Assembly: GCA_013416795.1 (NCBI GenBank)
Contig: RQSC01000015.1
Location: 617,218 to 681,217, forward strand
From: Prasinococcaceae sp. CCMP 1430
Lineage: Eukaryota; Prasinodermophyta; Palmophyllophyceae; Prasinococcales; Prasinococcaceae
DNA: 64,000 nt
Reading direction: 5' to 3'
The translations under genes and the position numbers were made by a program. Positions 54,678 through 63,407 of this stretch are shown here, piece by piece (positions within the stretch are counted from its first letter, which is position 1; each line of letters starts with the position of its first letter). The notes beneath the pieces were generated by a model. It did not search any database. It was not told the origin of the DNA and saw nothing but the letters and a program-made list of their open reading frames with translations.

Positions 54678-55655
54678 CCGCCCGTGCCCGCGCGCCGCGT
54701 GCGCACCGATTGCGGGCACGTGCACTGCGAGGTGCGCCGCCCGCGCCTCGCCGCTCGGGTGGGGCGCGCCAGGCGGACACGCGGTGCTCCGCCTGGCGTC
54801 AGCCGCGCAGTGCGAGGAGGGCAAATCGGCTGACGCCGCGCGCGCGCTCTGCTCTATGTGCGCCCGACAGGCGTGCGCCGCGATGGCACTCCGACGGGGG
54901 ATGCATGGCACCGGTGGCCGCTGCCCAGTTTGCCGCGAGGTCGTGCGTGTGGTCGAACCCGACACGGAAGGTGACGGTTCTGGCGTCGGCGGCAGCACTG
55001 AAGCGATTCGTGTGCGTCGTGAGGGAATCGAGTACCGCTTGCGCTTTGAGCGTGGCGAAGACGTGCTACGCCGTGTGCGGACAACCTTCGGAGTCCCTTG
55101 CGGCGTGCCGGTGAAGCTCGTGCGCGGCGGTGCTGTGCTAGACGCCGATGCCGTAGCGACCGCGGTGACAAAAGGCAAGCCAATGCATCTCGTGTCTGCG
55201 TCGGAATCGCCCGCGGACGAGCGCGCGCAGCGCTCGCGCGCGTACTGGGGCGCCTGGCGCACATACCTGGCGTACATCTTTGCTCGTGGACTCGAGCTCG
55301 CGACAGACGCGTGCCGTGGTCTGCCCGCCGCACTGTCGCTCTTCTTCCGGTCAGCCGTGTCACAAGGTGTGTCTCGGAGCATGCGCTTTCCCAAGGCTCA
55401 AGACGATTACCCCAGCCGAAAGAGGCGCGTGCTGCCTGCTAGCACCTACATGACTTTGTGCCCTGACGATCGCTCGCTCGCTCGCTCGCAGAGTACTCAC
55501 CAGCGCCGCACCGACACCGAGGGCACGTACGCGATGGCGAAGCGCAGGCCCTTGAGAGGGCGGCCGCTGACGCGAGGGTGCGGGGCGAGCGACGCTCGGC
55601 TGAGCTCGCGCGGAGGATGCACGGCGAGCAGCTGCAGGGCTTCCACGAGGACTGA
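54678..55655 (+). CDS. RING-type finger plus ubiquitin-like domain protein, 5' end unresolved
   Basis: Probable E3 ubiquitin ligase. Visible exons: 54678-54731 (PPVPARRVRTDCGHVHCE), 54811-55366 and 55492-55655 (TGA), with phases 0 and 1 consistent. The RING second half is readable: C-G-H-V-H-C, then ALCSMCARQAC and RCPVCREVV. The first C-x2-C pair must lie in an upstream exon not located. A ubiquitin-like fold follows (EAIRVRREGIEYRLRFERGE, VPVKLVRGGAVLDADAVATA, KGKPMHLVSA), then an amphipathic or membrane-active stretch (WRTYLAYIFARGLELATDAC; LPAALSLFFRSAVS). The last exon is a charged helix (DGEAQALERAAADARVRGER) ending LQGFHED. I know of no family with exactly this order, but RING plus Ubl pairs exist. 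Its stop is 95 bp from the stop of the convergent methyltransferase gene. Confidence 0.62.
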
Positions 55656-55749
55656 TCAGCGGCCAAGCGCGCTCTGGTCACGGCGCCCTGAGATGTACTT
55701 CAGTAATCTAGCTAGAGAATTAGCACTAGAGAGCGAGAAAGGCGCAGGA

Positions 55750-56700
55750 CTAGAGCGCAACTTGGTCGTCGCCGTCGCTGAGGTCGTCGGGATGTGGAGA
55801 GTCATCCCAGGGCGTCTTGGCTCGGCAGGCGTAGACGAGGCAGCGGCGCGAACTGTGGCTAGGAGCCTGCAGCTCGAATGGGACGCGCGCGACGTGGAAC
55901 GCGCCGCATAGAGCCTGAACGAACTCCTCCAGCACATCTACTGCGCGCACCTCCATCGCGAACCACACGACGCACCCACGACTGCCACCTTCGCCGCAAT
56001 CGGCGGCGGCGTCTGCAGCGTCGCACAGCTGCCGTGCGCACGCCACGAGCGGCGCTATTAGGCTCGGGTTGTACACGCAATCCGAGCACAGGATGGCACC
56101 CGGCGCGACCGCCCCAACGAAGTCGTCGGCGTCGAAATGTTCCCAATCGAGCTCGCTCACAATCACCGTGAACGGCTCTGCCCCCCCACCACCGGGCCCA
56201 CTTGCTCGCGCACTTTCTCTGCCAGCCCGACCGTGCGCGTCCGCTGCCCGCAGAGAATCCAAAGCACCATCGTTGAGTGCCTTCGAGCGCTGCATGAGGC
56301 GCATCTGGGGCCGCTGGTCGGTGAGCTCAGCGCGCGCGCCGAGCGCGGCTGCACAGAGACCGAGTAGGCCGGTGCCTGCGCCGAGCTCCAGCACGGCCTC
56401 GCCACGCACGTGGCACAAGCGTGCGGCCGAGAGCGCCTCGAGCATCTTGGCGAGCACCACCGCCGCATCCCACACGATCCCGCCGGTAATGCCCTTCTCG
56501 AGGTTGCTCGAGTCCGACTGGCAGCAGCGCACGCCTACGCCGCCGCACTGCAGCTCGTACTCGGGCAGCAGCTTGGACACGAACAGGTCGTGCTCATGGT
56601 CCGACGGGCAGCCGCTCTCCGCGTACACATACGCGAGGTCCTCCGCGGCGTCGTCCACTCGCAGCAGCCTGCGCTCGAGCGCGTACGCGGGCTCCGCCAT
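55750..56700 (-). CDS. METTL21-type protein lysine methyltransferase
   Basis: Family-16 seven-beta-strand methyltransferases modify lysines of chaperones, elongation factors and VCP/p97. Single exon, 316 residues from ATG 56700 (MAEPAYALERRLLRVDD). An upstream ATG at 56823 would add 41 residues with an odd AT-rich start. GITGGIVWDAAVVLAKMLEA gives the conserved G-x-x-x-W-D/x-A entry. SAM motif I is AVLELGAGTGLLGLCAAALG, with the acidic residue in RAELTDQRPQMRLM. Motif post-II/DxxY is ILCSDCVYNPSLIAPLVACA, followed by CVVWFAMEVRAVDVLEEFVQ. Substrate cannot be assigned. The tail is acidic (DDSPHPDDLSDGDDQVAL). It has a short gap (164 bp) to the next minus-strand gene. Confidence 0.88.
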   Translation of the reverse strand: MAEPAYALERRLLRVDDAAEDLAYVYAESGCPSDHEHDLFVSKLLPEYELQCGGVGVRCCQSDSSNLEKGITGGIVWDAAVVLAKMLEALSAARLCHVRGEAVLELGAGTGLLGLCAAALGARAELTDQRPQMRLMQRSKALNDGALDSLRAADAHGRAGRESARASGPGGGGAEPFTVIVSELDWEHFDADDFVGAVAPGAILCSDCVYNPSLIAPLVACARQLCDAADAAADCGEGGSRGCVVWFAMEVRAVDVLEEFVQALCGAFHVARVPFELQAPSHSSRRCLVYACRAKTPWDDSPHPDDLSDGDDQVAL

Positions 56701-56864
56701 CGCTGGCGTGGCGCCAGCGCGCGCGGCTTGTGACAGCGACACGGTGGTGCGAGCGCGGGCGGCCCGCTGGCGGCGCGCGCAGCACAACCCATTTGGTGTC
56801 CGTTTTGTAGTATAAAATGACATTAATTAAATAGCGTCGTTTGTCGTCGTCCAGTGCACCTCCG

Positions 56865-58325
56865 CTACCCGCGCCCGCTTTCCCCCTGTCGCGGCTCGCC
56901 GGTGCCCCCGAGCGCGATGTCGGCGACTTCCCGGCCGAGGGCGTCCGCGGGTCCAGCGGCCTTACCCATGCAGGCGCCTACGACGGTCACGCGCCCGGTA
57001 GCGCCCGCTCTCTCTGCCGCGGCCGCGCCGATGCCGCCCTGCGCGTCCACCGTCGTGACGCACGCCATCGAGCGAGCCGCGCCCACGAACGGGACGCTCG
57101 GCATGAGCGCGCGCAGCACCGACTCGAGCCACGCGGCGCTGTTCGGGTCGCCTTCAGAGGCAAGCCACTCGTCAATCTCAGCTCGGCCGACGTCTTCTGC
57201 CATGAAGTCGTTCGGGCCCCCACCGAGCTTGATGTAGTACGCATTCTCTCGCTCGGGGTAACGCACAGGTGGGAGTATGTAGACGCTACCCGACTCTACG
57301 CGGCCCTGCTCTCCACCGCTGTCGCCGCCACCGCCACCGAGCGCAAAAGCATATTTGATGGTCGGCATGTCTTTTAGCATTCCTTCGGCGACCGCGTCGT
57401 CCACCTGCAATAGCGCGACTGTGCGCCGCGACACACGGACGCCCGCAAGTGGATCGCTGCCCGTCGTGCCTTCCAGCGCACCGAAGAGGCCCCCGTCGTC
57501 CGCAGATGCTGCTAAGAGTGCGCGCGAGAGCGCCCCTCCTGCGATCACGCACCTTTCGGCATGCAGCACCTCACCCGACGCGAGGGACACTTCGACGCCG
57601 CCGCTCTCGGCACGCACCCTTGTCGCTTCGCCCGGCACGACGCGCAAGCGACCTGGGTGCTGTGCCTCAGCTGCCGCGTGGAAGGCCTCGATCATCGCCA
57701 GTGGATCGACATACCCGGCGCTCGAGTCGTAAACCGCAAAGTCAGAGCCAGGAGCCGGACTCAGATACGGCCAGCGGTCGTCGTCGCCGCCGCCCTCGCG
57801 GCCGTCGTTGCGCATTGCCGAAGACACATCCTCGAGCGACTCCCCTGCACCCTCCCGCGAGGCCTCGGCGCTCTCCCTCGCGCGCGTGACGAAATCCTTC
57901 GGACCGACCATCAGAGCGCCGCAGCACGTGAAGAAGCGCAACCCCGCGTCTGCCTCGATGCCGGCGAACGCGTCGAGCGACTGCGCGTTGCGCCGCGCCC
58001 AGTCGGTCCGCCCCTCTGCATCGGCCCCGCGCAGCAGGCGCGCGCGGTCAGCGTGGCTGCTCCCGAGGCCCACCGCTCTCCCATCGACAACGGTCACTGA
58101 CTTCACCCCGCGCTTGAGCAAGTGGCGCGCGGTTGCCGCGCCCAGTGGGCCGTCGCCAACCACGACCGCGGTCTCGTCACTCGGCCGACTGCCGCCTGCG
58201 CCCTCATCCGTGGCCGAATCCGCCCGTGCTGCCGCCATCCGCCGCGCGCGGCGCGGCGCGCGCCGCCCCGACTCGCCGATGGAGCTGACGCCACGGACGC
58301 CGCGGGCCACCGCGCACGCCGCCAT
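56865..58325 (-). CDS. FAD-dependent DAO/sarcosine-oxidase-like oxidoreductase
   Basis: DAO-family enzymes oxidise amino acids or N-methyl amines with FAD. 486 residues from ATG 58325, which supplies an Arg-rich presequence-like start (MAACAVARGVRGVSSIGESG); a shorter start at 58238 is possible. The dinucleotide site is AVVVGDGPLGAATARHLLKR then SVTVVD. The usual G-x-G-x-x-G reads G-D-G-P-L-G, which still fits. SSHADRARLLRGADAEG corresponds to the H/S-S-x-x-x-x-R motif after the second strand in monomeric sarcosine oxidases. VYDSSAGYVDPLAMIEAFHA and VVPGEATRVRAESGGVEVSL then CVIAGGALSRALL are typical. The C-terminus FVGAARSMACVTTVDAQGGI and VTVVGACMGKAAGPADALGR matches the FAD-closing loop. 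Substrate is unknown. No Cys for covalent FAD at the usual KxC place is obvious; CMGKAAG is the nearest. Confidence 0.85.
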   Translation of the reverse strand: MAACAVARGVRGVSSIGESGRRAPRRARRMAAARADSATDEGAGGSRPSDETAVVVGDGPLGAATARHLLKRGVKSVTVVDGRAVGLGSSHADRARLLRGADAEGRTDWARRNAQSLDAFAGIEADAGLRFFTCCGALMVGPKDFVTRARESAEASREGAGESLEDVSSAMRNDGREGGGDDDRWPYLSPAPGSDFAVYDSSAGYVDPLAMIEAFHAAAEAQHPGRLRVVPGEATRVRAESGGVEVSLASGEVLHAERCVIAGGALSRALLAASADDGGLFGALEGTTGSDPLAGVRVSRRTVALLQVDDAVAEGMLKDMPTIKYAFALGGGGGDSGGEQGRVESGSVYILPPVRYPERENAYYIKLGGGPNDFMAEDVGRAEIDEWLASEGDPNSAAWLESVLRALMPSVPFVGAARSMACVTTVDAQGGIGAAAAERAGATGRVTVVGACMGKAAGPADALGREVADIALGGTGEPRQGESGRG

Positions 58326-58632
58326 CGACGGGCAGGTCGCCGCCACCGCACCCAGCCACTCGCTCACGCGCACGCGCGCGCGCGCGAGAGAGAGAGAGAG
58401 AGTGCCACCCCCCGCCACACCTGTCACATGCGAGCGCGCTCGCACACGCCATCGCAATCCCCTTATCCAAAATTCGCGGTGTGCGCGCCTGGCATTGGTA
58501 TCGGGGGATGCGGGCGGCGGCTGCGTGTGCGCACGCGTGGCGAGCGCCGGGGCGACGAGCGCGCCGGCGGCCTGCCTAAACTTGCGCCGCGCGCCGCGCC
58601 GCGCGTCGTCGCGCGCGAGGCGCGCCCTGTCT
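58326..58632. promoter_or_regulatory. Divergent promoter, FAD oxidoreductase / zinc-knuckle TrmY-like gene
   Basis: 307 bp between outward-facing start codons. Contains CG and GAGA runs (58367-58402) and CTTATCCAAAATTCGCGG at about 58461, the only stretch less GC-rich. Confidence 0.4.
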
Positions 58633-59892
58633 ATGGGGCGGATGGCGGGCGGCGGTGGCACGAAGCGTGCGCACAGCGGCGATGTGGCTGCTGCGGCGGC
58701 GACGGCGGCGGCGGCCGGGGGCGCCGCGGCCCAGGGCCTGAGCAAGGAGGAGCGCAAGGCGGCCAAGAAGGCGCGCAAAGAGGCGCGTCGCGCTGCACGG
58801 CGCGAGCTCATTGCGGCAGGCGACGCGTCTTTGCCCCCCGCCGCCCGTGGCGCGTCTTCGCCCCCCCCCGCCACCCAACTTGCGGATGAGCCGCAGAGCA
58901 CCGTGGGACCTTGCAACGTCTGCGGGCGCATGGGTCACCTTGGCCGCACCTGTCCAACGCGTGTGTGTCGGGCCTGCGGCAAACCCGGCCACCTGGCGAA
59001 GCACTGCCCCGCGAACGCCACGTGCTCGCATTGCGGTGTCAAGGGCCACCTACCGAAGCAGTGCACGTTCGGCGCGCAGCCGCACGAGCGCTTCCTGTAC
59101 TGCGGTGCGTTCGGCCAGCCGTGCGGATGCTTCGCGCGGCGATTCCTGGTGCCCCTGCGCCGAGCCGCTGCATCAGAAATCGACCCGGCCGACCTCCGCG
59201 CCAACGGCCGCACCGATGTTGGCACGGGCTGCGTGTCGTCTGGACTTTTCCTATCACAGTCGATGCGCGGCAATGCGAGCGTCACACTCGCGTTCGGCGG
59301 CGACAAGAAAGTAATAGAGGTGGGCGGCGCGACTACCCGCGGCCTACGGCCGGACGACGCGTCGGTGGCCGCGCGCCTACGCCTCGCCGCGAGGTCGCCG
59401 ATGAACGCCGAGGACGACGGCTTTGACGCGTCCTCGGGCACCGTGGTGGACGCCGAGCGCTACAGCGCGAGCCTCAAGCGCGGTTTTCGTGTGAGCGACG
59501 GCACGACCGAGGATGCCCTGCGCGAGATGATGGCGTCGAACGAGCGCGCAGGCGGTGCCCCGCCGTTGCTCATAATGCTCGACGCCAACGGCACGCCCAT
59601 CGAGGAGGCCTGCCGCCAGATGACAGCAGCTGCAAAGCGCGGCAAGGCGCCCGCGTCGCGAGGATGTGGCGTAGTCGTCCTGCTTGGCGACGACCGCGGC
59701 CTGCACGAGGACGATGAGCGCATGGCAGAACGGGTGGCGCAGGAGGCGGGCTCAAGCGTGCTCCGCGTGTCGCTAGGAAAGAATTCACTCTTCAGCATAC
59801 ACTCCATCATGATTGTGAACTGGGTCATGGACACACACATGCACTCGTGCAAACTCAAGGCCGCGCGAGACATGGGTGGGCGCTCGGGTTGA
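58633..59892 (+). CDS. Triple CCHC zinc-knuckle protein with TrmY-like SPOUT methyltransferase domain
   Basis: TrmY is the archaeal SPOUT enzyme that makes N1-methylpseudouridine at tRNA position 54, related to Nep1. Single exon, 419 residues, ATG 58633. Residues 37-62 are Lys/Arg/Ala-rich. Three CCHC knuckles follow: CNVCGRMGHLGRTC (94-107), CRACGKPGHLAKHC (112-125) and CSHCGVKGHLPKQC (131-144). From 171 the TrmY pattern runs FLVPLRRAAASEIDPADL, NGRTDVGTGCVSSGLFLSQS, ASVTLAFGGDKKVIEV and GLRPDDASVAARLRLA. The C-terminal alpha/beta knot is VVVLLGDDRGLHEDDERM, then LRVSLGKNSLFSIHSIMIVN. These match archaeal TrmY in order: R-x-D-V-x-x-x-C-x-x-S-x-x-F-L-S, L-x-P-D-E-R-S, L-G/S-D-H, L-G-x-x-x-x-x-x-H. 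In the knot the usual D-H is D-D. The target RNA is inferred only. Confidence 0.82.
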   Translation: MGRMAGGGGTKRAHSGDVAAAAATAAAAGGAAAQGLSKEERKAAKKARKEARRAARRELIAAGDASLPPAARGASSPPPATQLADEPQSTVGPCNVCGRMGHLGRTCPTRVCRACGKPGHLAKHCPANATCSHCGVKGHLPKQCTFGAQPHERFLYCGAFGQPCGCFARRFLVPLRRAAASEIDPADLRANGRTDVGTGCVSSGLFLSQSMRGNASVTLAFGGDKKVIEVGGATTRGLRPDDASVAARLRLAARSPMNAEDDGFDASSGTVVDAERYSASLKRGFRVSDGTTEDALREMMASNERAGGAPPLLIMLDANGTPIEEACRQMTAAAKRGKAPASRGCGVVVLLGDDRGLHEDDERMAERVAQEAGSSVLRVSLGKNSLFSIHSIMIVNWVMDTHMHSCKLKAARDMGGRSG

Positions 59893-60040
59893 AGGAATCG
59901 GCGCCGCCTCGCACATGTAATACGTGGGTCAAATCTTGTTGTACTGTACAAACGTTGCTGAAGGCAACAACAGTCGGAGGGGAAGGGGGGGGAAGGGGCA
60001 CGCAGCCCTCAGGGGGGCGCGGCCCTGCCGCCAAAGTGCG

Positions 60041-62918
60041 TCACGCCTCGAGCGCGGCCGGCGAGGATATTTCGCCGAGCGCCATGAAGTGCTCCACGAG
60101 CCCCTTGAGAAAGGACGAGGCGGACGCCGTCTCCGAGTCGGCCACCAGCGCGCAGTGCCGCCGCGCGCGCGTGACGGCAACGTTCATGCGCCGATCGTCC
60201 GCGAGAAAGCCCACCTGGTGCGCGTCGTTGCTGCGGACGAAGCTGATGATGATGGCCTCCTTCTCACGCCCCTGAAAGCCGTCAACGGTGCTCACCTCCA
60301 CCTCAGCGAGCGCACCACCAGCCTCGGCACGCAGCTCGCGTAGGCGCGTCACCTGGGCGGCATACGGCGCGATGACACCCACATCCTGTGCAGCGACGCC
60401 CTGCGCGAGCAACGAGCGCACGTGCGCCATAGCTAGTTGCGCCTCACCCTCGTTCCACTTGCTCTCGCCCTCGTCGCAGGCAGCCTCCTCGTACCCGTCG
60501 CAGCCAGCGGTATCGAAGAGCAGTAGCACGGGCAGACCGCCCTCATCGCCCCCCAGCGCCTGCTGAGGCTTTCCTCGCCCGTCGGTCTCTGCCCCGAGCA
60601 GCTGCGCGAGCGTCCGCCGTGCGACGCTGGGGTGCGGGCGCAAGGCGCCTTCGTACAGCGCACCGCTCGCCCACCCGCATATGTCGGCGTGCATGCGGTA
60701 CTGCACGGTGAGCATCCGCGTGACCTTCTCCCCAAGCACACGGTGCAGCCGCTGGAAGAGCGTTACCCCGAGCCCGCCCTTGTCCGCTTCCGTGCTTTGT
60801 ATTGTCGGCGGCAACTGCAGATGGTCACCTGCAAGCACCGCCTTGCGGGCATGCAGAAGCGCCAACCAGCATGCTGCCTCCAGCGCCTGCGCGGCCTCAT
60901 CCACTACGCACACATCGAACTCCATCCCGTGCAGATCACGCCCGGCGGCACCCATGAGCGTTGTGGCCACCACCTGAGCACCAGCAAGCACCTCCTGCAC
61001 CGCTGCGCGCTGCCGCACGCGCTGCTCCTTGCCCAGCCGCCGGAGCTCACGCCGCGCCTCACGCCGCTCAGCACCCTTTGCGGTCACGAGCGTGCACGTG
61101 AGGTCCTTCATCTCACGGGCGATGTCAGACGCCAGTTCTGAGTTGTCCGCGCGCGCCACGTGCGCATCCAGGCAATTTGATAGCACAGCAGGCAGCATGC
61201 GCGCAGGGTGCCCAACGCGCACCACTCCACAACGCGCAGGAGCCGCGGCCAGGCGTTCCACGAGGTTGTCCACCGCCGCGTTGGATGCTGCGCAGCAAAG
61301 CACGCGGTTGCCGCGTTGGATTTCCTGCAACACGTACTCAACGACAGCGGTGGTCTTGCCAGTGCCGGGTGGGCCGTGCACGAGCGCCACATGCTGCGCA
61401 GAGAGCGCGTGGCGCACGGCCTCGCGCTGCGAGGCGTCTAGGCCGCGGTTGATCCATGCTCCTTCCTTCACCTGCACGACATTGGCGTCCGCGAAGCGCG
61501 GTTCGGCACCACCAAAGGCTACGCGCACGAGATCACCAGCGACGCCCGCGCCGTCCTCCGCGCGCGCCAGGCGCTCGCAATGCTGCCGTACAAGGCCGGG
61601 CGCAGGTAAGCAGGCGGGCACGCCCCGCGGTGATTGCGGCACTCCGTCAGCTTCGCAGCGCAAGCACAGCATCGCTCTCGCTTGCATCCACGCACCTGTC
61701 TCAGTCGCGTGTGTGTGACTTCGTTGGCAAGCTTCACTACGCGCAGTGGCACGTTCATCTCGCCGTCGGGCGGATCCTCGGCAGCTACCACGATGGCCGC
61801 GTCGTACAGGCGGTACACCACGCCCTCGCACAGCACCGCACCGTCGCCCTTCATGCGGCGCACCTGCACAATGTCATTCTGACTGACGCGGTGCTCACCA
61901 AGCGTCGCACCAGCGGACGAGGGCACCAGTCTGAGCAGGGTACGGCCCAGTAGACCAGCCTCGGCGCTCTCTAGGCGCAGGCGCGGGATGCAGCGCCCGC
62001 GTGCTGCGAGGGCGCTGCGAGGGCTCGCGGTGTCGGCGTCAGCTGATGCCCGTCTCGTACGCACGTGGGCAAGCCAAGCCACCCCACCCCCTCCATTGCC
62101 CTGCGCGCTCGAGAAAGCATGCAAACAAGAATCTGCGCGCACCTCTTAGTGCCCGCATTGCTAGCCGCGTCGGCCTCTTCGACGGCTTCTGCTGCGGCGG
62201 CGAGCTCTGCCTTGTGTTCCTCCTCAAGCAACGGCAGCGTAGCCGCCGCGAAAGCCTGAGGCGTCAGCCGCCGGCCCTCACCCTCGCCGGCGCACTCCCC
62301 CGCGGCCAGTGCGTGCCAGCCCCCGCTCTCCCTCCCCACAGCACCGGACACCGCATCGCTGATGAGCTCGTGCAAGCGGTGCTCAGCGCTCGCACGGAGG
62401 TGATCCCATAGCACCGCGCACAGCGCAGCGTCGGTCGCCAATGCGTCGCTGTTCGGCTCGGCCGTACGACCGGGAGGGAGCGCGCCCGCGGTGGCTGCTG
62501 CAGTCGGCGCATCCATGTGCACCGACAGCCACACACGCCGCGTGCCGGCGTCGACATCGCCGACACTCGCATGGGCGAGGCCAAGGTCCTCAGCGACAGC
62601 GTGCAGCCAGCGGCGGCGCCGCGCGTCCAGAGACGCTGGGAACACCACCGAGTCGTAAGGGGCTGCAAGGCTCGCTGCGGGAGCATCGGCGGCGAGGGCG
62701 CGTGCACGTCAGCGGCACGCACGCGCACGCGCTTACGACGCAGTCGTACCTTCGAGTGCAGCAGACTCATCCTGAGCCCCTGTGCCGCCTTCTGTCGCCC
62801 CCGGCTTGCCAGGCCCTCTGCCGCCGGCCCTGGCCTCCTGCCTCGCGCGTCGCCGCGCAGCAAACGCCTCGCGCCGCCGCGTCGCTGCTCCTGCCTTGTC
62901 TTCCTTGCCGGATGGCAT
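60041..62918 (-). CDS. IGHMBP2/SMUBP-2-like SF1B helicase
   Basis: IGHMBP2 is an Upf1-like 5' to 3' RNA/DNA helicase linked to translation. Four exons: 62918-62750, 62662-62143, 62014-61696 and 61582-60041; phases 1, 2 and 0 all agree; 849 residues. Exon 1 is basic (MPSGKEDKAGAATRRREAFA). Exon 3 carries the 1B beta-barrel: RCIPRLRLESAEAGLLGRTL, and VPLRVVKLANEVTHTRLRQ, matching LLKLANDVTYRRLKK of the human protein. Exon 4 has INRGLDASQREAVRHALSA, Walker A HGPPGTGKTT, ASNAAVDNLVERL, VVATTLMGAAG, DEAA box VVDEAAQALEAACW, AGDHLQLPPT, LTVQYRMHADICGWAS, VSTVDGFQGREKEAIIISFV and MNVAVTRARRHCAL. The R3H and AN1 zinc-finger domains of animal IGHMBP2 are absent, so this is a shorter form. Opposite it, ECM29 starts 489 bp away. 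Confidence 0.92.
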
Positions 62919-63407
62919 TGCGCGCACGCGCGCGCGAGTGGCGCGGAGAGCGCGCGGCGGGGCGCAGCAGGCGCGTGGCGGGAAGCGGCCGGCGTGAGGC
63001 CCCCCGAAGGCGCCGGTGCGCCCGGCTTGGCGCACGCGGTGTGGCACGCCCCGCATCGACTCGACTGTACCATCGGAGTTGGCCTGCTGCAGCTGTGATT
63101 GGACATTCATTTTGAACTACGGATCGAGCAAGCGTCGTCAGCGCGCGTCCCGCCGCGCCACTGCGCGCGCCCGGGGCACCGCAGGCGACGACCGCGCGGC
63201 GCGGGGCCGCACCCTGCCGGCCCGAGCGTGCGCCCGCGGGATCGATTGCGCTGCTCGTCGCGGAGTGGTCGAGAAGGGAGCCACGCCCAGCGCGAGCGCG
63301 GTGCGAGGCAACGCTTGTGCGGTGCAGCAGTGCGCGCGGATTCATAGATCCCGCCTAATAAGGGGGGGGGCAGGTGCAGCAGCAGGGAGGGGTGCGCGGC
63401 GAGCGGT
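62919..63407. promoter_or_regulatory. Divergent 5' region, IGHMBP2-like helicase / ECM29
   Basis: Between the two outward-facing starts. The less GC-rich part is CATTTTGAACTACGGATCG at about 63107, with a G9-run at 63362. A minus-strand frame across 63110-62920 has no ATG except that of the helicase, so no gene is called. Confidence 0.4.

Noticed and set aside
56806-56835. TATAAAA box near the METTL21-type gene
   Set aside because: The TATAAAA reads on the plus strand, opposite to the gene, and no plus-strand gene starts just downstream; probably just an AT-rich spacer.
57808-58632. Upstream extension of the zinc-knuckle gene's open frame
   Set aside because: The stretch is antisense to the FAD oxidoreductase coding region and its promoter; similarity starts only after the ATG at 58633.
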